Source: Cucurbitaria berberidis CBS 394.84
Taxonomy: Eukaryota; Ascomycota; Dothideomycetes; Pleosporales; Cucurbitariaceae
Assembly: GCF_010015615.1 (NCBI RefSeq)
Contig: NW_024468935.1
Span: 3,397,935 to 3,461,934 of the forward strand
Direction of reading: 5' to 3'
DNA length: 64,000 bases
Under the pieces are notes generated by a model. That model did no database searches. It saw nothing but the letters and a program-made list of their open reading frames with translations, and was not told the DNA's origin. Positions 54,274 through 64,000 of this stretch are shown in pieces. Positions within the stretch are counted from its first letter, which is position 1. Every line of letters begins with the position of its first letter. The position numbers and the translations under genes are program-made.

Positions 54274-57200
54274 TCAATCCATATAAAGTGACCCCCTGCT
54301 AACATCCGTAGCCGAGTCATCCACCCTACCATCATAGCTACTTTGCGCCCTTCTCAGCTGAGACCGCTTCTTCTTCTTCTTTGATTTGGGTGTCGTCGTC
54401 TTCTGTGCTTCTACCTTCAATTCATCCATGGCGCGATCCACTTCCTCCCACGAGGGTCTGTTATCGCGTGTACCGTTTGGTGTAGCGGGACCCGATTGGG
54501 TTTCCAGAACTTGTACGCGCCTCGCTTGGTCGCCAGGGCTTGGTGTTGGAAACTCGGCGTCTTGCTCTTGGGTTGAATCAGTGCTGGTTCCGTTGACGCC
54601 CGCATCCGCAACTGCATCATGTGCCCCTAACGCACCAGGCGTGTTCGGTGTAGGCGGGCTGTATTGGATTTGGCCACCAGGACTCCTTGCGCCATCTGTC
54701 TCCGGGTCGGAAAGAGCATGTTGTTCGTGACTCTGATGATCGGTCAAGCCAGCTGACGTATCACTTCGCCACATATTCCTAAATGTGCTTCTCCTTCTAG
54801 TCATACCAGACGTCGCTGGGCTCCTTGGCGGCGACGACTCAAAAAAGCTGGTGTACTTACTCCCCAGTTGCTGTACGATGGGTACATCAGCTGCCGAGCC
54901 CAGCGTACCTGATCTCACAAAGAGAACCAAGGCGAGGCAGAGGAGAAGAAGGGTAGACTGTACAACGGCCATCCTCTTCTGCCAGACAAGCTCGTCCGCC
55001 ATCAGGCTAAGTCTTGTGCCAATCTCCCCCATCTCAGACTTCTGCCGCTCCTTCATACCCTCAAGCTCGATGATGGTGCTCTGCCATAGCTGATCATACA
55101 TGTTGCGGTAGCTCTTGAGCTCTTGCATGACAGTGGAATTCAGGTGATCTAGAAACTTTTCCGTCTTGGCCAATTGTCTCTTCTCTACCTTCACGAAGGC
55201 GTCTCGTAGGATGCGGGACTGCTCCTCGATGTATTTGAGAGACAATGTGCTATTGGCTTCGAGATATAGCAGGCGTTTGTGGATGGATTTGAAGAACGAC
55301 TCTTGTGTTGATGGGGCAGCAGCATTAGGCTGTGTGGGTGAGCCGCGCGACTGCGTTTGGGCGGGTGGGTTGGCGACCGTGCCGTTGCTTGAAGCTTTGA
55401 CGGATGAGTTGTCTGCAGGCGCGGATGCCGTAACATTGGTGGTCGGTTTGATTCCGTCGTCGTTGCTCGATACTACTGGTGACCTGGTGATGGTTGAAGG
55501 ACTCGATGCAGAGCTCGGAGTTTGTGGCGAAGACTCAGTTTTGTTCGTTGATGAGGGCGGTTCAGGAGGCTGGCTGCTATCCACTGCTGTGGTATTCTTC
55601 TTACTATCGACTGGGCTTGGTCTGCCAGATGGTGGAGAGCGTGACGACCCTGTGGTGATAGAGGCGTAGTGCTCATGCGCATCAGTTGGCTGGCTCGGGG
55701 GCGTAGCTTCTGCTGTTTGCGCAGCTGACGATTCAGCAGCTTGAGGCTGTTGTAATATTTGGGTCGATCTAGCATTGGCATCCTCAGGGACAACTGAGGG
55801 CGATGCATTGTCACTAGAGACTACCTCTGATCTTGAGCTGTCCATCTTCGCTGGTTGGATCGGAATCTGATCGGGTCGTAACGGCCCGCTATCTTCAGCT
55901 GGCTTAACAAGATCCACTTGAGTAGCCTCATCAAGCTCCTCATCATCGTCCACTCCCCTCGCTTCCTCCTCTTCTCGTCTGAACTGCTCCATCATAGTCG
56001 TACCATGAACACGTAACAGACTAAGAGGGCAGTAGAACTCATTGCCAAATTGCGTCAGAAACTCAATTCGCAGATACCGGGCCCAAATCTGTGGTTCCGT
56101 GATCAAGAAAGGTTGGATGTCACGGGAATTACGCGCCTCGAAAGTCCCCAGCATCCGCCATCTTTCCAGCTTCACCGGATAGCGGTCTGATACGCTGACA
56201 CGGAAATGGCGGAACATGGACGAGAAAAACTCGTAGTTGGCAAGGACGATGGTATCGACCAGGATGTCATCGCAGAGCTCAACAATGAGAAATTTGTTCC
56301 CGGCAGAGCACTCGTTGAGCATGTAGCTGTCTTTGTTCTCTACTAGAATGGAGGAAGAGCTCTTCGCCTGCTTGTTTGTCTTCACAACGGTAGCTGCGCA
56401 GTCGAACGAGGCGTAGTTGAAGCGTTCTTTGCATGTCTTTCCCGCATCTTTGCTGAGCGCCCATGAACTTGGCGCAACCTTGCCGTCTCCTGTAGCTTTG
56501 GTAGCATCCGCATCTCGTGTCTCCGAGTGAGCATTCTTCGCTACGTTCTCGCCCGCCGCTGGAGTGCCGAAGCCGCTGAAATCGATCTCTATCTCTGCAT
56601 CATCACCTAGTGAGTCTAGAGCATTCACATTGACGGGTCTTCTTCGTGCAGGTTGGTTTGATGCAGCAGCACGCCCTTGGCCGACGTTCTCAGGCGACTG
56701 GCCAATCTGGGCCAAGTTCTTCTTCTTCCACTCCTCAAAAGAGAGGAAATTAGCGTTGTCAAAAGGCGAGTCTGTCTCCAGCTCCGCCTCTGACTCTGCG
56801 CTTCCAGTGTCGCTGTCCGTTGCGCTTCCAGTATGGCCAGTCTCCTCTGCCTCTGGGACTATTATTGAGGTTGCGCGGCCTCTCTCTTCCTCTGCGTTGC
56901 CCTCGACCCCTTCTCTTGGCCCGGGTATTGATGTCTGCGAGACGCCTGCGTCAGCAGTCGTTCCACTCGTGGAGGCGGTCTCGCCCGGCGCCGACCAGCT
57001 CGTCTTCGCGCATTGCTGCGGCAGCGTATGCGTAATGTAGTTTATCGTGCGGAATGGACATGAGGTCTCGGTATCGCTGTACTTGCGAGATCGAGAAGTC
57101 GAAGCCCGATACGAGGTGGGTGCATGCTGTGCTGTGGAGCTCTCAGATGCAGCAGCGGTGGCGCCTGGCTCGACTGACTGCGTCTCATTCGCTGCCTGAG

Positions 57201-57279
57201 CTGCTGCAGTTGTCGGTATGCTGCAGAAGAGGAGCAGGAAGAGCGTCCATTTGCGGAGCGGTGCACCTATCGTGGGCAT
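54274..57279 (-). CDS. SLP1: SUN-domain ER membrane protein (Slp1 type)
   Basis: A single exon from ATG 57279 gives 1001 residues; the frame is open a little further up but has no ATG there. A signal peptide (WTLFLLLFCSIPTTAAAQA) is followed by an acidic Ser-rich region with LSFEEWKKKNLAQIG, a known conserved block of the Slp1/Opt family. The SUN-like domain lies at about 285-430 (NYASFDCAATVVKTNKQAKS, MLNECSAGNKFLIVELCDD, FRHFRVSVSDRYP, ARYLRIEFLTQFGNEFYCPL). A long disordered region, a coiled coil and one membrane segment (STLLLLCLALVLFVRSG, near 770) follow, then a basic cytosolic tail with KSKKKKKRS. This is the order of yeast Slp1 and animal SUCO, which sit in the ER and protect membrane proteins from early degradation together with Emp65. 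Confidence 0.92.
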   Translation of the reverse strand: MPTIGAPLRKWTLFLLLFCSIPTTAAAQAANETQSVEPGATAAASESSTAQHAPTSYRASTSRSRKYSDTETSCPFRTINYITHTLPQQCAKTSWSAPGETASTSGTTADAGVSQTSIPGPREGVEGNAEEERGRATSIIVPEAEETGHTGSATDSDTGSAESEAELETDSPFDNANFLSFEEWKKKNLAQIGQSPENVGQGRAAASNQPARRRPVNVNALDSLGDDAEIEIDFSGFGTPAAGENVAKNAHSETRDADATKATGDGKVAPSSWALSKDAGKTCKERFNYASFDCAATVVKTNKQAKSSSSILVENKDSYMLNECSAGNKFLIVELCDDILVDTIVLANYEFFSSMFRHFRVSVSDRYPVKLERWRMLGTFEARNSRDIQPFLITEPQIWARYLRIEFLTQFGNEFYCPLSLLRVHGTTMMEQFRREEEEARGVDDDEELDEATQVDLVKPAEDSGPLRPDQIPIQPAKMDSSRSEVVSSDNASPSVVPEDANARSTQILQQPQAAESSAAQTAEATPPSQPTDAHEHYASITTGSSRSPPSGRPSPVDSKKNTTAVDSSQPPEPPSSTNKTESSPQTPSSASSPSTITRSPVVSSNDDGIKPTTNVTASAPADNSSVKASSNGTVANPPAQTQSRGSPTQPNAAAPSTQESFFKSIHKRLLYLEANSTLSLKYIEEQSRILRDAFVKVEKRQLAKTEKFLDHLNSTVMQELKSYRNMYDQLWQSTIIELEGMKERQKSEMGEIGTRLSLMADELVWQKRMAVVQSTLLLLCLALVLFVRSGTLGSAADVPIVQQLGSKYTSFFESSPPRSPATSGMTRRRSTFRNMWRSDTSAGLTDHQSHEQHALSDPETDGARSPGGQIQYSPPTPNTPGALGAHDAVADAGVNGTSTDSTQEQDAEFPTPSPGDQARRVQVLETQSGPATPNGTRDNRPSWEEVDRAMDELKVEAQKTTTPKSKKKKKRSQLRRAQSSYDGRVDDSATDVSRGSLYMD

Positions 57280-58398
57280 CGCTTGGTTGCATAGCTCAAT
57301 CAAAGCCTGTTTGCTGCAAGTTCGCCTCACCTGTGTCGAATACGCGTACAGGTACCATGGGGCAGCCTCGAATTAATATCAGGGGGCTAGTCGAGGCTTC
57401 GGTGCGGTGTGAACAGATGTTCGCTGTCTCTGACAGCTGGCCATTCACCGCTTAATGTTGCGGACAGGCCATCTTTGTCACAAGCGGCCCCTTCTAGCGA
57501 TGACAGAATGCCAAGACGTCGAGTCTGAAGCATGCTTGCTTGTTCTTATCGTTCACGAAACCATATTAAGGTCCCGCTTATTTCACACCCGGCTAATAAA
57601 CATCTTCACAGAGCCTCAAGATTGTTTGTTTGCGCGCAGCTCAAGCCATAGTCATCGTCAGTTGCCGCGATGGGCTGATGTTATTACAATATTCTTACAA
57701 CAAGGCCCGGAGGTCAAAGCTAGGCCGGTCACAAGTAGGACGCATGCATGAACACGAGGGGGACTTTGCTCGTGGTGAAATGCTTATGGGGCGTGGCACG
57801 CTACACGCTCAGATACAAAACGCGTGCTATCTCATAGAGTAAAAGATTCGTCAAAAAAGGCTGCCGACCCATGGCAGCCCGAATACAATACCCATTACAA
57901 CGAGGGAAAACTTCTACACGCCGCCTCCAAGTATGAATAACCCGCCCAGCTGCGCATCCTATCGCCCGTCCCATCGTCGTCTAGACCATCGTGCATCGTG
58001 ATGATAATCCCCGGACGCCGCGCTAGTCTATTCTTGATGCCGAAGAAAAACGCCATACGAAAGTGCAAAGAAGTGCCGGTGCCAAAATATGTCGCTATGC
58101 TATGGCATCAATCGTGAAGGGGTATGTCTTGCCAAGTATCGTTGTATCGCAAGAAAACATGTGATGTAAAAATCGGGCTGTAAACATCCAGGCATATGGC
58201 TCAAGATCGAAAGTTGTCACGAGCCAGGGGAGATAGAATGTGGGTGCCGCCTCATCCCAGGAACAGTAGCAGACGGTGACTTGTGTTGCTTTCGGGGGTG
58301 GGGGCATAGAGGGCGTCCAACGGTTGCGAAGTCTCTGGCTGAGATCGCACGCCTGCGCGGTCGAAAATTAAACGAGGTCCAGCCTTGGTGGGAAAAAT
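57280..58398. other. intergenic region upstream of the SUN gene
   Basis: 1.1 kb with the SUN promoter on its left and the 3' flank of the kinase on its right. No gene is supported. Confidence 0.5.
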
Positions 58399-59930
58399 CT
58401 AGAAACCTTCGTTGCCTGCATGGCAGACTTTGGCTTCTGAAACCCATTCAGAAGCAAGGACTTGGTGGGCAGTAAGACGACGGGCGGGTATGGGGTCAAG
58501 GATCGAGTATATTACGTTGCGGCACTGACGCTGGGTGGAATATTAGCAGTAGTCCTTTGGCGCAGGGAACCATATTTGCTTACTCTTCGCAACACCTCGA
58601 TGGGACGATAGCCCTCTTCTTCTTTCCGATCTTCTAGGTAACGGTCAAAGAACTCATCCTCGCCTTTTTGCGCGACGCGCCAGAGGTGGCGACCCGTTCG
58701 CATGGCCATGTATATGATACCGCAAGCCCAGACATCGACAGCGCGCGGGTCGAATTCCTTGTCAACGTATTCTTCGGGAGCAATGTAAGGAGCTGAGCCA
58801 CACAGACCTGCAGTCATGTGCGCCTCCTTCTCCCATGCCATACGGAAACACTCGCCGTTGCCAAAGTCGGTGATCTTGATGGAGCCATGCGTGGTGAGGA
58901 GCAAGTTTTCTGGTTTTAGGTCCCGATGTGCCACTCCCATCTCGTGCATGTACTCGACACCCCGCATGAGCTGCTTGAAGAAGCAATCAGCCTCGGCAAC
59001 CTCGAGTTGGCCAGCAGCAAGTACTAAAGTATACAGGTCGCCGCCAGAACAGTACTCCATGACCTCGCAGTAGGTGCCCTTTTCGTCTTGAAGTAAATCA
59101 AGCGTTGTGATGACGTTGGGGTGCTGCATGGAGGATGAAATGCAGAATTCGGATGTGAGGCGCTTCTGGTATCGCTTCGCGGACTCTCCGGGACGCTGCT
59201 TGAACTCCTTTACAGCATACAGCTGCTCGCGTTGTTTGTCCTTGGGATCTGGCTTGTGTGCGACGCGGACAATGCCGAAAGCCCCGCGGCCCACGACCTC
59301 CTGACACTTGCCGTACTTTTGGACCAAGGTCTGAGGCATGCTGTTGACCGAATTCTTCTGCTCTGCCAGCTTTTCCTTCTCGTTGCGCATGACATCGACC
59401 CAATTTGACATGAGGCTCAGAGGCTGGTCCTCGGCCTGATCGCCCTTCTTTTTACCCAGCATGAGATTTTGGAACATATCGGAGAGCTTCTCCTGCCGCT
59501 TAGCGACCTTGAGGTGGTGTTCGTGGACGCCCTCGTCGGTGAGCCAGAAGCGCCTGTAGGGGGTGGGAGCGACGTCCTTTTTGTTTATGGAGCCCTGGCG
59601 TTGGGGTGGCGGGCGGCCGTTGGCTGCGGTGCCGTTGACAGCCTTGACTTCTCCATTCTTCTCTACGAGATTTGTGGCAGAGGACGATTCTTTTATGCCC
59701 AGCATGCTACTCAGGCGCGAACTCATGGTTGGTTTCTTGGGCTTCAGCAGGGCTTCGGCGGCGGCTTGCACACTACTGGCACCAGACTGCTGGACGACGG
59801 TGGGAGGAGCGAGGTGGGTTTCGGGCATGGAGCGCAACGACGAGGCCGTCGAGGCAGTCGCTGACGCAGGTGGCGAGCCGCCAGGTTTACTCGTAGCGCT
59901 GGGCGAGCTTGAGCTCGTTGGGGCTGCCAT
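58399..59930 (-). CDS. Hal4/Sat4-type serine/threonine protein kinase
   Basis: Exon 1 (59930-58584) and exon 2 (58530-58399), joined across a 53-nt intron (GTAAGC...CACCCAG), give 492 residues. A long Ser/Pro-rich N-terminus precedes the kinase domain (about 205-480), which is complete: GRGAFGIV loop, catalytic lysine K241 in YAVKEF, HRDLKPEN with D337, DFG at 355-357 (TDFGNGECF), and APEEYVDKEFDPRAVDVWAC. The second exon supplies the end of the domain (RQCRNVIYSILDPIPARRLT). This matches the fungal Hal4/Sat4-Hal5-Npr1 group, which stabilises plasma-membrane transporters such as the Trk1 potassium importer. Stopping at the end of exon 1 would lose the conserved last part of the domain. No accessory domain is seen. 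Confidence 0.92.
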
Positions 59931-62900
59931 GGTTCTTGTAGCTGTGTGCTGGTTCGCCTGCGCGGCTAGGACGGAAGGGTGGGTCGAAAACTGGGGGAGA
60001 AGATTCGGTCGTTAGAGACGCAGGTGTCTCGTGGGCAAGAAGCCCAGGGTGGTGTTATTGAAAAGCTCGCAGGCCGGGGTATCGTTGTGGTGATTTTGGG
60101 GCGGAGAGCAGCGTCGGGGGGGATGCGCGTGAGCCGCCCTGGCTTTATGCGAACACACAGTGGCAGTCCTGTGGAAGGCGTCGCCTTGCGAAAAGCGTGG
60201 TAGCGCTGACAAACGGCGGTGGTAGTGAGGGTCTTATGGTGGGTGGGCACGCCCACGAGGTGCCACTGTCGAGCAAAAGTGGCTGTGCCCGTGCCGAGAA
60301 GAGGAAAGACGCAGGACCCGCAGCGATGATGTCGTTTCTTTGGCGAGGGCGGGGCGGCGGGCAGTGCGCAAGATGACTTCCGAAAGACTGGCGGTGGGAT
60401 CGAGGATTAATTAGAAACTTGAAACCGAAGCTGAAAAGAGATCCAGTTTGTCGCCTTTGGGCCGATATTATGTTATGTGGACGAAATTGTAGTGCGCGGG
60501 GAACTCTGGCACTGCCTCGACTCTCGACCCGTGTACGGCTTTTCGAGATGCAGTCTAGCTTGCGGCATTTTCCCACTTTCCCATTCCCCTCATCTCATTA
60601 CCTATTCGACGCTGTTATACCGCTACAGGCGGCTTCCGGGGCCAAGAGCAAGCGACGACAGCACAAGCACACGGCACATGAGCTTATAGCAACTAGCAGG
60701 AGTAGCTTTGACATGAGAAGGCATCCGGGACTCCCTAAAACCCTCGCTCGCCTTTTATCGAGCTAAGGTGGACACAGCCAGTGGGGACACGGAATCCGAG
60801 GAGACCGTCTCCTGCTATAGTCTGGTTGACGTGTTGCCAAACCAAGTTTGAGCTTCAGAAGCAAACCATGGAGACGTGGGAATTGGGGTCACTACCTACT
60901 GTACCCATCCACCATTCAACCCGAGGCCGTCCGATGCTGCGTCTCCACGCCGGCAATTGTGCTTTTCAGACGACGCCATGCCATAAGCAGGGCAAATTAC
61001 GTCCACCCTACACTGTTGCGGCGGCATGGCCTCGGAATCGACCGTATTCTCACCGTGAGACGCAGATGATGCCCTTGTCAAGATACCTACCTGTGCATGG
61101 CCCAACCATCTGCCATCTGGCCCAAGACCCTCATGTGTACTATTATTGTGTCATCAGAGCCACTGTTTGTTTATCATACCTCTGCTCACTACCGCTAACA
61201 CTACTACCACTGCCACTACCACTACCACCACTAATACTACTACCAACTGACATGGGTGCGATTGTCTATGCATCTGCCAGCATCCGCTCAAGCGAGGGGC
61301 AGTGTACTTTCTACCTCGTGCCCCGCATTGCAGCTACTCCACTGCACTGCACAGCAACGTCGATAGCGCGCCTGGGCACCACTCTCCTTCCACCTCATCA
61401 TGCACACCGCAACTCACTACCCCGAGCAACCACTGCCTGTCCACTCACAGCGGCTCGACCCGCGCTTGACGAAATCCACGTCAGGTCAGCCTGTCTCGTG
61501 CAGCACAATCACTGCAAGTCTTCATGCACCAACGGCTGCAGTTACTCGAAGCTCGCACTGACCTTCACACCGTACCGTCCTTCTGGTGAGAACCGTTCAT
61601 CTGGGCCCCAGAGGATTACACCCAGCCACGCCCATGGCTATTGGCCCTCAAGACGCCAAACTTCCCGGTTATGGCAATGTGTTGACATCGACCACGTAGT
61701 CGGCATAGCGTGGCCATGCAAGACGGAAAAAGACGCACTCCCCATTGCTCTGATTTCTGGACATGCCGTCGGCCACGACGATCGAAGCGCGTACCGCATG
61801 TCGCCGCGTTTCCTATTCGCAGCCGAAGCTTATCTCGCAGTAAGAAAGCTGAGTGGCAGCTCGCTGCTGTGCTCGAGTCCTTCCTGGCACACTCAACATT
61901 TCCAAACGGTCAGAAGCATCCAGTTGGCATGACTTCCGCAGCCGTCGTTGCATGGTAGCACACGACCACGACACTGTGAGTGGACAGACCAGGCCAGAGA
62001 AGCGGCCACCGTGCAAATCGGTACCTGGCCCAAGTCCCCAGACGTGAGGCTACGGATCACGAATCCTGCCCGTGGTTATCTGCCTCTGGGTCATTGGTTG
62101 ATTTGCCCTCTATAACGGGAGCTTGCAGATGCGATGCACACACCCGCATTTTCATGTGAATGTTTGTCACATAAAGCGGGCCGAGCTCTACGCAGCATCC
62201 GGATCCGAATACTGGTGCTGGTACGTGAGCCAACCGTTTTCGCCAAGCCGTCGACAATCTGGCGGTCTGAGCCATTCATTACTCATAAGTTGTTCATCAG
62301 ACCATCGTATTGGCGACACTGCAGCAAACGGAACCCTCTGTGAGTCCCAAACGCATGGGCAATCTTTGCATCTAATCATAGAAAAGAAAATTGGATGCGG
62401 AACGAACGGAACTCAGCTACTCTGCGTTCAAGCCACCTTGTTGCTCGACAAAGCTCACACAAACTAACTGTCATACCACTGAGGCTATATACGCTATGCA
62501 AGCACAGGCCGATCACTGATAGCTCGTTGCTCATCCAAGAGAACCCACCTCATTCGAAGACGATGACCTCAGGACACAGCGAAATCAATGACGACTCTCT
62601 TGTGTCATATCAAAAGGCGCCTCGCTTGCTTTCGTTGAGCACTAATCTAGATTGTCGTTCAGGTATACTAGAGGTCCATGATGCCAACGTAATTTCCAAC
62701 TAGCTGGGGGTTAGAGTTACGCAGGAGTGGGTATAACACACGACTTGATATATAATCCGGAAAAGTGCAACACGCGCACAGATTCAGTTGCTTAAACTCT
62801 AGTAAGTGTTGTTTTTCTCGACAAGGTGTTCCTCGCGGCTCTGAGTCGCCTACACCTCTCCACATCGAACGAAGCATTGATCAGTGCTGCGATCACGGAG

Positions 62901-64000
62901 CCACAAAACCAACCATAGCTCAACAGGTAATACTAGGCGTGATTTTTTGTGTCTTTTGATTTGCGACCACTGACATACTGACGTTTCCACACGTGACCTT
63001 GGGCCTCTGCCGTTGTTAAGCTCCCGACTTATCGCCCACCAAGTGCACTTCTGCCTAACCCAAACGACGGATCTCAATCAATACCAGTCATTACTCTTCC
63101 CAAGTTTTCTCCTTTAATCCATCGTACATCTTCTGATTAATACAGTCGCCACTTAATGATATTTCGAAAATAGTGCGACTTCCACATTTGCACAAGGAGC
63201 TTGAAGCGCAAGCACGGTGCGGCGACAAGTCGGGGACCTTGTGGACGCTGCTAAGAAAATGGGAGTTTGTCTGACTAACTCGTGGTCCTCTTCGCCTGGC
63301 GAGTTTCTCGGAATACATGTTCCCGAAGGCAGAATATGCGAAGTTTAGACACATGTCCTGGCGGACAGCTCCGAGAACTCAAAGACATGCGGATAGTCGT
63401 GGTTGAGTAATGGAGAAAGAGACTTGATATGCCTGAACAGTCAACTCATCTCAACACAGTGGCTTCTCGCGGCCCAGGGACAGATATTAGAATTTCAATA
63501 CCCAAATCACATTGACGAGTATGGTGCGCAGATAGCATCATGTTACCCAAAAAGAATGGGTTGAAGGACGCCTACGCCCCAGGATTACCTGGTGAGCTTT
63601 ATCGCTAATGAATGGAGGTACTTTGAGTATCATGCTGCTAACTTGTCAAACTTAACATTTATCTAATCCTAGTAAACTACTCGATTATAGTCTGGCGATG
63701 GCAAAAATTCTCCACTCTGCTCTTGAACGCATTCCAGCTAGCCCTATTCGAAGCGACGTGACTTTGCGAATCAGGGAGAATCATTAGTCTCGGAATCTAG
63801 AGCGCCGTGCAAGGAATTATTTCTAGGCTGTCAGTGAATTAGATTGACGTTGATCCCAGAGATTAGAAAGCGGATTGTGAAAGTTGTAGTGAATTTTTGT
63901 TCGAGTTCGTAAAGGACCCTCGTGCACAATACCAGACTAGAACTCCGATCATGCAACGATAAGAAATTTCTCCATGGCTAACTAAATCTCGATGAGCACA
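59931..64000. other. 4-kb stretch without supported genes
   Basis: The first 400-600 bases are the promoter and leader of the Hal4/Sat4-type kinase. The rest holds several long chance frames (one of 383 codons at 60781-61932) that lack conserved motifs, a plausible start or coding-type composition. A triplet-like ACT/ACC tract lies near 61187-61248, and a 30-base segment at 63569-63598 resembles one at 3321-3350. I see no RNA gene or transposon ends. Confidence 0.45.
61187..61248. repeat. imperfect ACT/ACC triplet repeat
   Basis: About 20 near-tandem triplets of the form act, acc and cca, broken by a few substitutions. Confidence 0.7.

Noticed and set aside
60781..61932. A 383-codon open frame on the plus strand
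   Set aside because: It starts at a non-ATG codon, has mixed low-complexity composition with an ACT/ACC triplet tract inside, and shows no motif. It is most likely a chance frame in a gene-free region.
62123..62467. A 114-codon frame near the right end
   Set aside because: No motif, overlapping frames on both strands, and no intron or promoter context to support it.
1..64000. CRISPR arrays, operons, ribosome binding sites and rRNA genes
   Set aside because: The window is eukaryotic in gene form; no spaced direct repeats or rRNA-like sequence were seen.

Overview
The window reads as nuclear DNA of a filamentous ascomycete, most likely a dothideomycete of the Pleosporales type. That is an inference from gene content and gene form. 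Genes are monocistronic and lie on both strands. Most introns are short (about 47 to 90 nt, GT...AG). Intergenic spaces are 0.2 to 4 kb, and the recognisable proteins are fungal: a Ste3 pheromone receptor, heat-shock factor, a Pin4/Cip2-type RRM-R3H protein, a Hal4/Sat4 kinase and a Slp1-type SUN protein. I rebuilt 25 protein-coding genes, most with exon joins that keep the reading frame. Splice sites are predictions from sequence and homology, not from transcripts.

Left part (1 to about 15.5 kb) is gene-poor and accessory in character. It has the tail of an LVIVD/choice-of-anchor-type protein, a divergent pair of a cyclase-family hydrolase and a Baeyer-Villiger monooxygenase, a fungal transcription-factor-like protein with no visible zinc cluster, and a GNAT acetyltransferase. 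Three genes of unknown function follow: a coiled-coil protein with a SUMO-interaction-like motif, a very small dsRNA-binding-domain-like protein next to strongly TpA-rich DNA that looks RIP-mutated, and a 572-residue protein in which I can see two copies of a helical domain I do not recognise.

Middle part (16 to 38 kb) is conserved core. It holds an FHA checkpoint/meiotic kinase head-to-head with the 25-residue ribosomal protein eL41, an HSL-type esterase, a fungal membrane protein, the a-factor receptor, a P5B ATPase (Ypk9/ATP13A2 type), HSF1 and the RRM-R3H regulator.

Right part (39 to 60 kb) is also core. It has the U5 snRNP GYF protein Lin1, Ufd1 (whose first exon is only the ATG), a small basic nuclear-looking protein, a multi-pass membrane protein, a GRF-zinc-finger protein with a lipidation-type N-terminus, a membrane-anchored histidine acid phosphatase-like protein lacking the HD motif, PIG-P, a peroxisomal (C-terminal SKL) acyl-CoA dehydrogenase, a SUN-domain ER protein and a Hal4/Sat4 kinase. 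The last 4 kb show no gene I can support.

The genes do not form one pathway. The only local group with possible joint metabolism is the cyclase/monooxygenase pair. The best candidate for something undescribed is the 11.4 to 15.5 kb island of three unknown genes.
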